A DNA stretch of 64,000 nt from Maridesulfovibrio sp. GTDB lineage: Bacteria; Desulfobacterota; Desulfovibrionia; Desulfovibrionales; Desulfovibrionaceae. Location of the stretch: contig NZ_OY787459.1 of the NCBI RefSeq assembly GCF_963678865.1, positions 4,290,368 to 4,354,367 of the forward strand. Reading direction: 5' to 3'. A program made the position numbers and the translations under genes. Of this stretch, positions 1 through 8,291 are shown one piece after another. The notes beneath the pieces were generated by a model. It was not told the DNA's origin and did not search any database. It saw nothing but the letters and a program-made list of their open reading frames with translations. Position 1 is the first letter of the stretch, and the number at the start of each line of letters is the position of its first letter.

Positions 1-2
1 TC

Positions 3-182
3 TATCTTAAACTGGTCAATGCCTTTCTTGATGCCATGACCGGGGTTAACGTTACTGTTACCGGAAAACTCAGTAACCCAAAAGTGGAAGTCAAAGGTCT
101 GGAGCGCTGGGGGGATGTGCTTAGCGATGTTCTCGGTCTTCCGAAGCAGTCTTTTATGTTTTTCAGGAAGCTTATATTCTGA
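3..182 (+). CDS. AsmA-like/TamB-type envelope protein, C-terminal fragment
   Basis: The window opens inside a reading frame that runs in phase from base 3 to a TGA at 180-182 and encodes about 59 residues. The piece contains the pattern T-V-T-G-x-L-S-x-P-x-V followed by W-G-D-V-L and L-G-L-P, which I recognise as the C-terminal end of AsmA-like/DUF3971-type proteins (large periplasmic beta-rich proteins anchored in the inner membrane and linked to lipid transport to the outer membrane). Only the last part is present, so the family call is a judgement from a short segment. The next gene begins about 67 bases downstream on the same strand and may be cotranscribed. Confidence 0.5.
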   Translation, partial: YLKLVNAFLDAMTGVNVTVTGKLSNPKVEVKGLERWGDVLSDVLGLPKQSFMFFRKLIF

Positions 183-249
183 TATGGTTCATTAAATTCA
201 ATATTTCCTTTACTGTTGATTCTTATCCATATTCATGCGGAGGGTCGCG

Positions 250-1614
250 ATGACTGGCGGAAAGGTTGGACAGCGGATTTCTGATTTTTTTATGAAAGAT
301 ATCTGGGATTGGGGCACTTCTCAAGAGAGTGGCCCTCTTAAGTTTCTGCATACCATAGCACGTCTCGGGTACCTTATTACAATAGGGTTCCTCAAGGATC
401 AGTGCATTATCCGTGCTTCCGCACTTACGTTCACTACCATGCTTTCCATTGTGCCGTTTTTGGCTGTGGCATTCTCCCTGATGAAGGGTATGGGGTTTCA
501 GGATTCCAGCTACATCCATGAAATGTTGCTCAAAGTTTCCGCCGGAAGGGAGGAGGTTGTGGGTAAGATTCTTGAGTACGTGGATAATACCAATGTGCAG
601 ACACTTGGCTGGATCGGCGTTGCGACTCTTCTTTTTACTGTTCTGTCGACTGTGGGAACAGTGGAAAAGGCTTTCAATATTATCTGGAAAGTCAGTCATG
701 GCCGTACATTCTGGCGAAAGTTTACTGACTTTTTTTCGGTGATCTTTATCTGTCCGGTAGCTGTAATTGTCGCCACAAGCGTCAGTGTTTCAATTAAGAA
801 ACAGGCTATTCTGCAGCAGTTCGATAATATTTACGGGGTTACGGAGTTGGAAGGTTTTCTGATCAGTCTGGCGCCGCTGGTGCTGATCTGGTTGTCCTTC
901 ACTTTTATCTATGCCTTTATGCCCAACACCAGAGTGAGGATCGGGAGTGCTCTGGCCGGTGGGGTAGTGGCCGGAACTGTCTGGCAGATGGCGCAGTGGG
1001 CCTATATTAACTGGCAGATCGGGGTGAGCAAATATAATGCAATTTATGGCAGTTTTGCACAACTGCCCCTTTTCCTGATCTGGCTTTATACCAGTTGGGT
1101 GATTGTTCTGCTCGGTTCTGAAATAAGTTACGCCGTGCAGAATGTCATGCTTTACCGGCAGCAGAAATTTATGCCCGATGCCGGTGTGGATGACATGCAG
1201 AAGTTTTCATTGCTGGCCCTGAGTTTGATGAGTCTCCGTTTTGAGCAGTCCAAGGCTCCTTATGATCTGGAAGAACTGGCCGCGGAGATCGGGGTTCCGG
1301 TACGGTTCATTTCTCCGATTATGGATAAGTTTGTGGAAGGAGGGGTGCTGATCAAGGGTGCTGATGAAGGTAAAGAAATTTATACTTTCGCAGTCTCGCC
1401 CCGGAATATGACCATGTTGCAGGTCATGGGAATTCTTTCCGGCACCGGTAAAGGGGCCAGTGCAGCGGTTGATAATCCGGGAATGCTTTTTATCTCCAAA
1501 ATGATGGATGATATCAGGCAGGTTCTGCGTGACAGTGGGTGCGATGTGTCTATTTCCGATTGCGGTGAAAATATGGGTAAGTTTTTGAAAAGATTACCTG
1601 AGTATCCTGAATAG
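250..1614 (+). CDS. YihY/virulence factor BrkB family membrane protein
   Basis: Encodes an inner-membrane protein of 454 residues of the YihY/BrkB (UPF0761) family, once mis-called ribonuclease BN; the real function is unknown, with envelope or transport roles proposed for the family. Family landmarks visible are R-A-S-A-L-T-F near the N terminus, the I-Y-G-S-F-A motif with L-P-L-F-L-I-W-L-Y-W/T-S and the G-S-E-I-S-Y segment. About six hydrophobic segments occupy the first 310 residues; the last 140 are soluble and look like a winged-helix extension. An in-frame ATG at 235 exists, but GGAGGG at 239-244 sits correctly for the ATG at 250, so I take 250 as the start. It faces the ydcF-like gene tail to tail with no clear terminator between them. 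Confidence 0.85.
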   Translation: MTGGKVGQRISDFFMKDIWDWGTSQESGPLKFLHTIARLGYLITIGFLKDQCIIRASALTFTTMLSIVPFLAVAFSLMKGMGFQDSSYIHEMLLKVSAGREEVVGKILEYVDNTNVQTLGWIGVATLLFTVLSTVGTVEKAFNIIWKVSHGRTFWRKFTDFFSVIFICPVAVIVATSVSVSIKKQAILQQFDNIYGVTELEGFLISLAPLVLIWLSFTFIYAFMPNTRVRIGSALAGGVVAGTVWQMAQWAYINWQIGVSKYNAIYGSFAQLPLFLIWLYTSWVIVLLGSEISYAVQNVMLYRQQKFMPDAGVDDMQKFSLLALSLMSLRFEQSKAPYDLEELAAEIGVPVRFISPIMDKFVEGGVLIKGADEGKEIYTFAVSPRNMTMLQVMGILSGTGKGASAAVDNPGMLFISKMMDDIRQVLRDSGCDVSISDCGENMGKFLKRLPEYPE

Positions 1615-1630
1615 TGCGGGACGGTTCATT

Positions 1631-2278
1631 TTATCCGGCAGTAGTCTGTTCTGAATTACTCATCGCTCCGCCAAGTTCGTAATAAATTGTTTTTATCACT
1701 TCTAAGACCACGAAAGGCGCGGACCGGAAGTTGGTCCACCATTTATCAGGTACTTTTTCGTAGGGAGTTCCTACAACAGTGATCTTTATCTGCGGGGGCA
1801 GTATTTCACGAAAGATTGTTCCTGCACGGCGGGTATGCAGGGGGGAGGTTACCAGAATTATGGATTTGATTTGCGGGCTGAGATCTTTGCGCAGTTTCTC
1901 GGCTTCATCAAGGGTGCTGAAGTTGGCCTTGCCGAAAAATTTTATTTTATTTTCAGGTACCCCTTTTTTCAGCAAAACATCACGGAACAGTTCCCACTGG
2001 TAGGGGAAGCTGATACCCAGATCACGTACAGCTTCAATTTCCGGCGTTACTACCGGTCTGCTTGCCAGAATTTGCGGGGCGTATCCCTTATTGTATAGGT
2101 CTGCAGCATATAACGGGCGGTAATAGTGCCCACCCAGTACCACGATGGCATCCGCTTTTTCCAGTACATCTTCTTTCTGGAGCAGGGCCGGGGCAAAGAA
2201 AAAAAGCACTGCCGTTGCCAGCATTCCGGCAACGGTCAGTGCTCCAATAAGGGTCAGGATAGGTCTGATAATTTTCAC
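1631..2278 (-). CDS. YdcF/ElyC-family (DUF218) envelope protein
   Basis: A 215-residue DUF218 protein with one N-terminal membrane anchor (about residues 5-30) and the core hallmarks A-D-A-I-V-V-L-G-G, then T-S-P-L-H-T-R-R-A in the second half. Relatives such as E. coli ElyC, SanA and YdcF act at the cell envelope, ElyC affecting peptidoglycan/lipid carrier metabolism; the activity here is not known. The start is a GTG whose G is also the last base of the tgt stop codon, so translation is probably coupled to tgt. It is the last gene of an nth-tgt-ydcF unit, and no clear terminator follows. Confidence 0.8.
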   Translation of the reverse strand: MKIIRPILTLIGALTVAGMLATAVLFFFAPALLQKEDVLEKADAIVVLGGHYYRPLYAADLYNKGYAPQILASRPVVTPEIEAVRDLGISFPYQWELFRDVLLKKGVPENKIKFFGKANFSTLDEAEKLRKDLSPQIKSIILVTSPLHTRRAGTIFREILPPQIKITVVGTPYEKVPDKWWTNFRSAPFVVLEVIKTIYYELGGAMSNSEQTTAG

Positions 2279-3414
2279 TATTTTGTTACCGGTTCGTAAA
2301 CGGCTTCATACTTTTTGCGCAGGTCGGCGAATGTGCCTTTTTCAATGGCATCCCGTGCTTCTTCGGTGAGTTTCAGGAAGAAACGCAGGTTGTGGATTGA
2401 ATTCAATTGGTATGAAAGCAACTCTTTGGCTGTGTACAGGTGACGCAGGTAGGCTTTGCTGAAAGTGCGGCAGGTGTAGCAGTCGCAGTTGGGATCCAGC
2501 GGAGAATCGTCTTCACGATATTCGGCGCGTTTGATATTGACCTTGCCGAGGCTGGTGTACAGGGTGCCGTTTCGGGCATTCCTTGTGGGCAGAACACAGT
2601 CGAACATATCCACGCCGTTGGCGATACCTTCGAGGATATCCAGGGGAGTTCCCACTCCCATTAGGTAGCGGGGTTTGTTTTCCGGCAGCTTGGGTCCGAT
2701 ATGCTGCAGTATGTCATACATATCCGGGATGGGCTCGCCAACACTCAAACCGCCGATAGCATATCCTTCAAAAGGAATCTCAGCCAGTTGTTCAAGGCTC
2801 ACTTCGCGCAGGTCCTTGTGAAAACCGCCCTGAACGATACCGAACATGAGCTGGTCCCCGGAACCTACAGGATAGGCGTCACGGCAGCGTTTGGCCCAGC
2901 GGGTGGTCATTTCAAGGGATTTGGCTGTGTAGTCCCGGTCATGTCCGTAACCTACGCATTCATCAAGCACCATCATAATGTCGGAGCCGATATTATTCTG
3001 GATTGAAATTACTTTTTCCGGGGAAAAGAAATGTTTTGATCCGTCAATGTAGGAACGGAATTCGACACCCTGTTCTGAAATTTTGCGGATGGATTCAAGG
3101 CTGAAGACCTGAAAGCCTCCGCTGTCGGTAAGGATTGGTTTGTCCCAATTGGCAAATTTGTGCAGGCCGCCGCGTCGGGCTATCAGATCATCTCCGGGCC
3201 GCAGGTACAGGTGGTAGGTGTTGCCGAGGATGATCTGCGAGTTGATTTCATGCAGATCCCGCGGAGATACTGCTTTGACTGCCCCTTGAGTTCCCACAGG
3301 CATGTAGACCGGGGTCTGGATTTCACCGTGGGCGGTGACAAGGGTTCCGCGCCGGGCATTGCCGTCAGTGGCATGTACGCTAAAGGTCCCGGGTTTCTTT
3401 TTTTGTTCGCTCAT
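2278..3414 (-). CDS. tgt: queuine tRNA-ribosyltransferase
   Basis: Tgt exchanges guanine-34 for preQ1 (or queuine) in the anticodon of tRNA-Asp, -Asn, -His and -Tyr, a cytosolic step in queuosine synthesis. The 378 residues match the normal family length. Visible signatures are G-T-Q-G-A-V-K near residue 40, T-D-S-G-G-F-Q-V-F with the first catalytic Asp, D-E-C in the middle, G-G-L-S-V-G-E, the nucleophile region [13 protein letters not shown], and a zinc site C-x-C-x2-C with a downstream His (H-N-L). Its ATG overlaps the nth stop (TAATG) and its stop overlaps the ydcF-like GTG, so all three genes are translationally coupled. Confidence 0.97.
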   Translation of the reverse strand: MSEQKKKPGTFSVHATDGNARRGTLVTAHGEIQTPVYMPVGTQGAVKAVSPRDLHEINSQIILGNTYHLYLRPGDDLIARRGGLHKFANWDKPILTDSGGFQVFSLESIRKISEQGVEFRSYIDGSKHFFSPEKVISIQNNIGSDIMMVLDECVGYGHDRDYTAKSLEMTTRWAKRCRDAYPVGSGDQLMFGIVQGGFHKDLREVSLEQLAEIPFEGYAIGGLSVGEPIPDMYDILQHIGPKLPENKPRYLMGVGTPLDILEGIANGVDMFDCVLPTRNARNGTLYTSLGKVNIKRAEYREDDSPLDPNCDCYTCRTFSKAYLRHLYTAKELLSYQLNSIHNLRFFLKLTEEARDAIEKGTFADLRKKYEAVYEPVTK

Positions 3415-4076
3415 TATTTTTTCTCAATTCCGTTTTGCGGACATATATCGTTAAGTTCGCAGATGTCGCATTTGGGGGTTCTGGCCGAACATATTTCCCG
3501 TCCGTATAGAACGAGTATATGATTGGCATCGCCCCAGTTTTCACGTTTGAAAAGCGGCATCAGGTCTTTTTCAATTACATTGGGATTAGTGCTTTCGGTC
3601 AGGCCCATTCTGAATGAGAGCCGTTTTACGTGGGTGTCCACGGCTACCCCTTCATGAATATCCATGGCATTGGAAAGCACTATGTTGGCCGTCTTGCGGG
3701 CAACTCCGGGCAGCTTGATCATATCTTTCATGGTCCGGGGCATTTCTCCCCCGAATTCATTCATGACCACTTCCGCCGCCCCTTTGAGATTTTTGGCCTT
3801 GTTGCGGAAGAGACCGGTGGAACGGATGACTTCTTCAATTTCCGTTACATCAGCCTCATACATTTCCGCTGGTCCGGGCCATCTGCGGAAAAGCTCAGGG
3901 GTAACCTTGTTAACCCGCACATCAGTACACTGGGCCGCCAGTGCCGTAGCAACCATCAGCTCCCACGCGTTGGACCAATCCAGCTCCGGTTCCGGGTTGG
4001 GATATCGCTTGATCAGGCGGTCATATATCTCCGTTGCCCTTTTCAGCGTTCGTTTATCAGGGGTTTTTATTTTCAT
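3414..4076 (-). CDS. nth: endonuclease III
   Basis: A bifunctional DNA glycosylase/AP lyase that removes oxidised pyrimidines in base excision repair. The 220-residue protein shows the helix-hairpin-helix [10 protein letters not shown] with the catalytic Lys, the catalytic Asp in V-D-T-H-V-K-R, and the C-terminal [4Fe-4S] loop C-x6-C-x2-C-x5-C. All active-site residues are present and the length is typical. It is the first gene of the minus-strand unit with tgt and the ydcF-like gene; the intergenic DNA to the divergent cytochrome gene (4077-4222) must hold both promoters. Confidence 0.97.
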   Translation of the reverse strand: MKIKTPDKRTLKRATEIYDRLIKRYPNPEPELDWSNAWELMVATALAAQCTDVRVNKVTPELFRRWPGPAEMYEADVTEIEEVIRSTGLFRNKAKNLKGAAEVVMNEFGGEMPRTMKDMIKLPGVARKTANIVLSNAMDIHEGVAVDTHVKRLSFRMGLTESTNPNVIEKDLMPLFKRENWGDANHILVLYGREICSARTPKCDICELNDICPQNGIEKK

Positions 4077-4222
4077 AATGTCTGGTGTGGGCTATCATTT
4101 CTTTTTGCAACTTACAATCATCCAGTTTTTGTATATTTCCGTTTTCCAACAACCTGATAAATGTTGCCGTTCATGTCAATTCATGTATCATTTAACATAA
4201 ATTAAAAACGGAGGATTAAAAA

Positions 4223-4510
4223 ATGAAAATAGTATTAAGTCTCATAGTTGCGGTTCTTTTTACCATCTCCGGCTTTGGGTTGTCCGTATCCGGTGCAGTG
4301 GACGGTTCTGATCTCGTCTTTGCGAAGTGTAGCGGCTGCCACAGTTTAAAGCGGGTCTGTCGCGCACTTGGTAAAAAGGATCTTGCAGCATGGGAGAAGA
4401 CTAACCAGCGCATGGCTGAAATGGGCATGACTATTACTGCCGACGAACTGGATGGTATCAGTAATTATCTTGCAAACGCCAAACCCGGCGAGAGTCCCAT
4501 TTGCAAGTAA
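4223..4510 (+). CDS. small periplasmic monohaem c-type cytochrome
   Basis: A 95-residue exported protein: Lys at position 2, a hydrophobic stretch to about residue 22 ending S-G-A, then one C-S-G-C-H haem c attachment site near residue 34. Methionines in the R-M-A-E-M-G-M segment about 35 residues later could supply the sixth haem ligand, giving a class I-like single-haem electron carrier. The predicted role is periplasmic electron transfer; the partner is unknown. A strong GGAGG at 4211-4215 precedes the ATG. A second Cys pair (R-V-C and the C-terminal I-C-K) is unusual for such a small cytochrome. It stands alone, divergent from nth. Confidence 0.75.
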   Translation: MKIVLSLIVAVLFTISGFGLSVSGAVDGSDLVFAKCSGCHSLKRVCRALGKKDLAAWEKTNQRMAEMGMTITADELDGISNYLANAKPGESPICK

Positions 4511-4590
4511 TGTGGCGTCCCTGAATTTAAATGAAGGATTATTTTTATCCATAAAGATGAGTTTAATGGGCGTAACATCAGGAGGTCCTC

Positions 4591-4905
4591 ATGTCCGTAA
4601 TGATGGTTTACATTACCGCCGGAGATGTGGAAGAAGCACGGGAAATAGGTGGTGAACTGGTTATGCGCCATCTGGCTGCCTGTGTGAATATCTTTGAGAA
4701 GATGGAATCCATGTATTGGTGGGAGGGCCGGTTGGAGCGTTCAGATGAAGCAGTGCTTATTGCCAAGACAACTCCAGAGTTGGTCAGTAAATTGACCGAA
4801 ACAGTAAAAAATCTTCATAGCTATGACTGCCCGGCTATCATTGCGCTTGAAGCAGAGCATGGTAATGAACAGTTTTTTGAATGGATCAGGAGCCGTACCC
4901 AATAA
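4591..4905 (+). CDS. cutA: CutA1 divalent-ion tolerance family protein
   Basis: A 104-residue CutA1 protein, a small trimeric ferredoxin-like fold of the PII-like superfamily originally linked to copper tolerance in E. coli, whose exact biochemical role is unsettled. Typical sequence marks are A-A-C-V-N-I near residue 30, the Y-W-W-E-G-R/L segment, K-T near residue 60, and H-S-Y-D-C-P-A-I with the C-terminal F-x-W-I. CAGGAGG at 4580-4586 fits the ATG at 4591. A clear terminator follows, so it is monocistronic or cotranscribed with the cytochrome gene 80 bases upstream. Confidence 0.92.
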   Translation: MSVMMVYITAGDVEEAREIGGELVMRHLAACVNIFEKMESMYWWEGRLERSDEAVLIAKTTPELVSKLTETVKNLHSYDCPAIIALEAEHGNEQFFEWIRSRTQ

Positions 4906-4937
4906 CCCGCAATTGACTTTCCTATGGAAGAAAGCAT

Positions 4938-4979
4938 AATCTCTGTCCGCAAAACTTAAGCGGGCAGAGATTTTTATTT
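4938..4979 (+). terminator. intrinsic terminator after cutA
   Basis: Bases 4938-4950 pair with 4960-4972 (13 pairs, one G-U) around a 9-base A-rich loop, and the right arm runs into TTTTTATTT. It ends the cutA transcript and separates it from the PfkB gene. Confidence 0.85.
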
Positions 4980-5014
4980 CGCCTGATTCAAATCCCATTC
5001 AGGAGTTCAAACAA

Positions 5015-5947
5015 ATGCAGATATTGGTTTCCGGTTCTTTGGCCTATGATAGAATTATGAGTTTTCCCGGTAGTTTTTCCGATCATATCCTGCCCGATAA
5101 AATTCATATGCTCAACGTATGCTTTTTGGTGGACGGCCTTGATGAACGCTTTGGAGGCACAGCCGGAAACATTGCTTACGCCCTTTCAATGCTTGACGAA
5201 AAACCAGTCATTCTCGGTACCGCCGGTAAAGATTTTGACGGCTATGAAAAATGGCTGGATGACAATAAGATTACCCGCGAAGGCATCAAGCGTGTAGATG
5301 ATGAATTTACCGCCGGTGCCTACATCACCACAGATAAATCCGACAACCAGATTACCGGATTCAACCCCGGAGCCATGAAGTACGGTTGCGATTACGATTT
5401 TTCTGCTGTTAACCCCGCTGACACATTGGCGATTGTTTCTCCCGGAAACCTTGATGACATGCAGAATTTTCCCAAGGTATACCGTGAGAAAGGTGTCTCT
5501 TACATTTATGATCCGGGCCAGAACATTCCTGCTTTCAGCGGTGAACAGCTGCTGGAAATGATCGGCGGTTGCAAGATTCTTGTTTCCAACGACTATGAGC
5601 TGGAAATGATCATGAAATCCACAGGCAAGACCCGTGATGAACTTATGGAAATCTGCGATTCCATTATTGTTACTCTCGGTGAGCAGGGTTGTCTCGTAGT
5701 TGAAAAGGACGGAGAAACCAAAGTCCCCGCAGCCAAGGCTGAAGTTGTGGAAGATCCCACCGGTGCTGGAGATGCTTTCCGTGCCGGGCTGATCAAAGGT
5801 CTCGCCATGGGCAAAACTCTTGTCGAAGCCGCTCACGTTGGTGCTGTAAGCGCAGTTTATTGTGTTGAAAAGCTTGGTACTCAGGAGCATTCATACACAG
5901 AGGAAGAGTTCTGGGCTCGCTACGAAAAGAATTTCGGCAAGCTTTAG
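5015..5947 (+). CDS. PfkB-family carbohydrate/nucleoside kinase
   Basis: A 310-residue ribokinase-fold (PfkB) kinase, predicted to phosphorylate a sugar or nucleoside with ATP in the cytosol. The N-terminal signature G-G-x-A-x-N-I-A-Y-A-L (near residue 48) and the C-terminal anion hole with catalytic base D-P-T-G-A-G-D-A-F-R-A-G (near residue 247) are intact. The opening V-S-G-S-L-A-Y-D and general layout resemble bacterial adenosine-kinase-like members, but the substrate cannot be read from sequence alone. An AGGAG about 12 bases upstream supports the ATG at 5015. It lies alone between two strong terminators. Confidence 0.87.
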   Translation: MQILVSGSLAYDRIMSFPGSFSDHILPDKIHMLNVCFLVDGLDERFGGTAGNIAYALSMLDEKPVILGTAGKDFDGYEKWLDDNKITREGIKRVDDEFTAGAYITTDKSDNQITGFNPGAMKYGCDYDFSAVNPADTLAIVSPGNLDDMQNFPKVYREKGVSYIYDPGQNIPAFSGEQLLEMIGGCKILVSNDYELEMIMKSTGKTRDELMEICDSIIVTLGEQGCLVVEKDGETKVPAAKAEVVEDPTGAGDAFRAGLIKGLAMGKTLVEAAHVGAVSAVYCVEKLGTQEHSYTEEEFWARYEKNFGKL

Positions 5948-5975
5948 TCCAGCGGTTTTAAATCCCGATTATTCA

Positions 5976-6010
5976 GCCGGAATCCTGCTTTCAGGATTCC
6001 GGCTTTTTTT
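5976..6010 (+). terminator. intrinsic terminator after the PfkB gene
   Basis: A perfect 12-bp stem (5976-5987 with 5992-6003) with a 4-base loop is followed by seven T's. Confidence 0.93.
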
Positions 6011-6102
6011 TATGTGGGTAGTTTGTGTTATTTTTTATCAAAAAAGTCTGTAAGAGATTCACTAGTTCCTGTATCCTTGGATTAAAATCCGGAGGATGGG
6101 TC

Positions 6103-7185
6103 ATGATAAAAATTACAGCAGCCATGCTTGAACACTATCTGAAAAATACTTTTGGTTCTGATGCGGTTCTTGTTGATTATGGAGATATCGGTTCGCTGGA
6201 TAAACAGGGCATGAAGAAATTCGGTTACGGCAAGCCGTTGCTGGTTCAATTTACGGTAGACGGGGAGCAGCAGGAAACGGTCATTTCTGTTATGAAAGGA
6301 GACAATTACGGGCATCAGTTTTACTGGGACAGGGCTGCAGTGCTTATGTTTCAGTATGAAACTTCGGCCCGGCTGCCCCGTCATGTAAAGCCTATGGGAA
6401 TCGGGTATATCAGCCGTGACGGAAATATGTACCCGCTGAATGAACCGCAGGAATTCTTTATTCTCAATGAAAAATTGGAGGGATACGATTACTTTCATGA
6501 TCTTGACCGTATCCGTCAGGGTGATTTCCGGCAGCAGGATGAACAGAATGCTGCTGCTCTTGCCGGGTGGCTGGCTGATATCCATGCAGTGAAACATAAC
6601 GACCCGCATCTATACAAACGGCGTATCCGTGATCTGATAGGTTCCAGTGAATGTATCATGGGGCTGATAGATGAGGCTTTTGCTCATCCCTGCGCTTTTT
6701 TTTCTCAGGACCGTTTTATGAAGCTGGAAAAAAAGCTTATTGACTGGCGTTGGAAGCTTTTTCATTACACCCACCGTCTGTGTGCGGTTCATGGTGATTT
6801 TCATCCCTGGAATGTGCTCATGAGCGGTGCAGATGATTTCAGTGTTTTGGACCGCAGCCGCGGGGAGTGGGGAGAACCTGCCGGAGACCTTTGCTGCATG
6901 GCAACAAATTATATCCTTTTCGGACTTTATGCCGACGGAAGTTTTTCCAGTAAATTCCGCAAAATGTACATGATTTATATGGAGAAATACCTTGAGGAAA
7001 CCGGCGATAACGAGGTACTGCAGGTAATGGCTCCTTTTTTCGCCTTTCGGGGATTGGTTATTGCCTCTCCGGTCTGGTATCCGGATCATCCGCAGGAAGT
7101 TCGTGAAGCCTTGATGCGTTTTGTTGAAAACGTTCTTGAAGATGAGGTCTACGATTATGTCCAATTCGAACGGTATATGCGTTAA
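6103..7185 (+). CDS. aminoglycoside-phosphotransferase-like small-molecule kinase
   Basis: A 360-residue protein with the APH/choline-kinase fold. The catalytic loop reads H-G-D-F-H-P-W-N (about residue 229-236) and the metal-binding position follows in L-D-R-S-R-G-E-W-G-E-P-A-G-D, where the usual D-F-D/D-W-E has become L-D-R-S. The fold phosphorylates hydroxyls of small molecules; the substrate here is unknown and antibiotic resistance is not implied. GGAGG at 6091-6095 fits the ATG at 6103; an upstream in-frame ATG at 6025 lacks a Shine-Dalgarno. Its last 29 bases overlap the next gene, an APS-kinase-like protein, so the two kinases are likely made together. Confidence 0.75.
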   Translation: MIKITAAMLEHYLKNTFGSDAVLVDYGDIGSLDKQGMKKFGYGKPLLVQFTVDGEQQETVISVMKGDNYGHQFYWDRAAVLMFQYETSARLPRHVKPMGIGYISRDGNMYPLNEPQEFFILNEKLEGYDYFHDLDRIRQGDFRQQDEQNAAALAGWLADIHAVKHNDPHLYKRRIRDLIGSSECIMGLIDEAFAHPCAFFSQDRFMKLEKKLIDWRWKLFHYTHRLCAVHGDFHPWNVLMSGADDFSVLDRSRGEWGEPAGDLCCMATNYILFGLYADGSFSSKFRKMYMIYMEKYLEETGDNEVLQVMAPFFAFRGLVIASPVWYPDHPQEVREALMRFVENVLEDEVYDYVQFERYMR

Positions 7186-7765
7186 CAGAAACTGGGCAAT
7201 ATGGATTACCGGGTTGCCCGGCTGCGGCAAAAGTACCATAGCTGCAAGATTGTATGAACGGTTGCGTGGGGAAGGTGTGAATGTTTTTCTGCTTGGAATG
7301 GATGAGCGCCGTAAACTTTATACCCCTAATCCCCAGTATACCTGCGATGAACGACAACGGGCCTACAATCTTTTTATTGAGGATGCCTTATCCCTGATGG
7401 AATCCGGGCGTTGCGTGATTATGGACGGTGTTGGCCATGAACGATGCTGGCGCAATGAAGCCCGTGAAAGAATCGGATATTTCGCCGAAGTTTATCTGCG
7501 TTGTCCTGTGAACATGGCTATGAAGCGTGAAGCCGGGCGGCAGCAGGGACTTGTTATGGCCGGGCTGTATGAAAAGGCTCTTGAGCGTCAGCGTACCGGG
7601 AAGCAATACGCGAATCTTGGAGAGGTTATCGGCGTGGATGTGAAGTTTCAGGAAGACAATAATGCCGAGTGCATTGTTGATACGGGTGGGAAAAATTCTG
7701 ACGAAGTTTTTGAAGCTGTTATTAATTGTCTGCAAAAGTGGCGCAGGATGAACGGGATTTGCTGA
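7157..7765 (+). CDS. APS-kinase-like (CysC-family) P-loop kinase
   Basis: A 202-residue P-loop kinase. The Walker A G-L-P-G-C-G-K-S-T and the following segments (M-D-E-R-R near residue 51, Y-T-C-D-E-R-Q-R-A-Y-N, and M-D-G-V-G-H-E-R) track the layout of adenylylsulfate kinase, but CysC hallmarks such as D-G-D-N-x-R are altered, so the acceptor may not be APS. GAGGT at 7144-7148 supports ATG 7157; this start lies inside the preceding kinase gene, implying translational coupling. No sulfate-assimilation gene (cysD, cysN, cysH) is beside it, which also argues for a specialised role, for example phosphorylating a metabolite or surface sugar together with its partner. Confidence 0.7.
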   Translation: MSNSNGICVNRNWAIWITGLPGCGKSTIAARLYERLRGEGVNVFLLGMDERRKLYTPNPQYTCDERQRAYNLFIEDALSLMESGRCVIMDGVGHERCWRNEARERIGYFAEVYLRCPVNMAMKREAGRQQGLVMAGLYEKALERQRTGKQYANLGEVIGVDVKFQEDNNAECIVDTGGKNSDEVFEAVINCLQKWRRMNGIC

Positions 7766-7829
7766 TTTTTATTTCAAATTGTTTTAAAGACAACTTAGTC
7801 GCAATCAAAAATATCAGAAGGTGTTTGCT

Positions 7830-8291
7830 GTGAAGAAAATTCTGTTTTCAATGTTCATGTTGCTGGTTGTTGTTTCTGCTGCTGTTTCCTCAGGTGCTTC
7901 AGGGGAAGATGAGGTGAGGGCGCAGATCAAGGATGTGCTTTTTGACTACAAGGATGCTTACAATCTCCGGGATTTTAATGCCATCAGGGCTCTCTACGCC
8001 AAGAATGCACAGGTTAAGTCTTTTCCATGCAAATCACAGGAACAGATTCCGTTTTCTGTTTTCAGTGATGGTTTGCCCCGTTGCTCCTCCTACTGGCTGG
8101 AAAATTCTTTCAAGCTTCGTTTGTTCAAAATTACGTCCTTTAAAGTCGATAACAACAGGTGCAGCATAAGAGTGCTGTGGGATTATCGCAGTAATGAAGG
8201 GCGGGGTAAGTTTACTCCTTCGTTTGAGCTTTTGCACAAGGATGGAAAATGGCTGATTGAAAATGAAACATATGGCCGCAAAGCAGAGTAA
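7830..8291 (+). CDS. exported NTF2-like (SnoaL-type) protein
   Basis: A 153-residue secreted protein: M-K-K-like start (GTG), a hydrophobic core of about 15 residues and an A-x-S/G-A-S-G cleavage region. The mature part has the pattern of the NTF2/SnoaL fold: helix V-L-F-D-Y-K-D-A-Y-N-L-R-D-F-N-A followed by L-Y-A-K-N-A, then strands ending in D-G-K-W-L-I-E-N-E. No catalytic residue can be assigned. AGAAGG at 7816-7821 is well placed for GTG 7830; an in-frame GTG at 7821 would overlap that site and is unlikely. Its end overlaps the kup start by about 29 bases. Confidence 0.6.
   Translation: MKKILFSMFMLLVVVSAAVSSGASGEDEVRAQIKDVLFDYKDAYNLRDFNAIRALYAKNAQVKSFPCKSQEQIPFSVFSDGLPRCSSYWLENSFKLRLFKITSFKVDNNRCSIRVLWDYRSNEGRGKFTPSFELLHKDGKWLIENETYGRKAE

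Noticed and set aside
5186..5890. Long minus-strand open frame of 234 codons opposite the PfkB gene
   Set aside because: It mirrors the kinase frame, has no ribosome site and no recognisable domain; the kinase motifs on the plus strand are intact.
6103..7185. Antibiotic-resistance kinase
   Set aside because: The fold is that of aminoglycoside phosphotransferases, but so are many metabolic kinases; the changed metal motif and context give no support for resistance.
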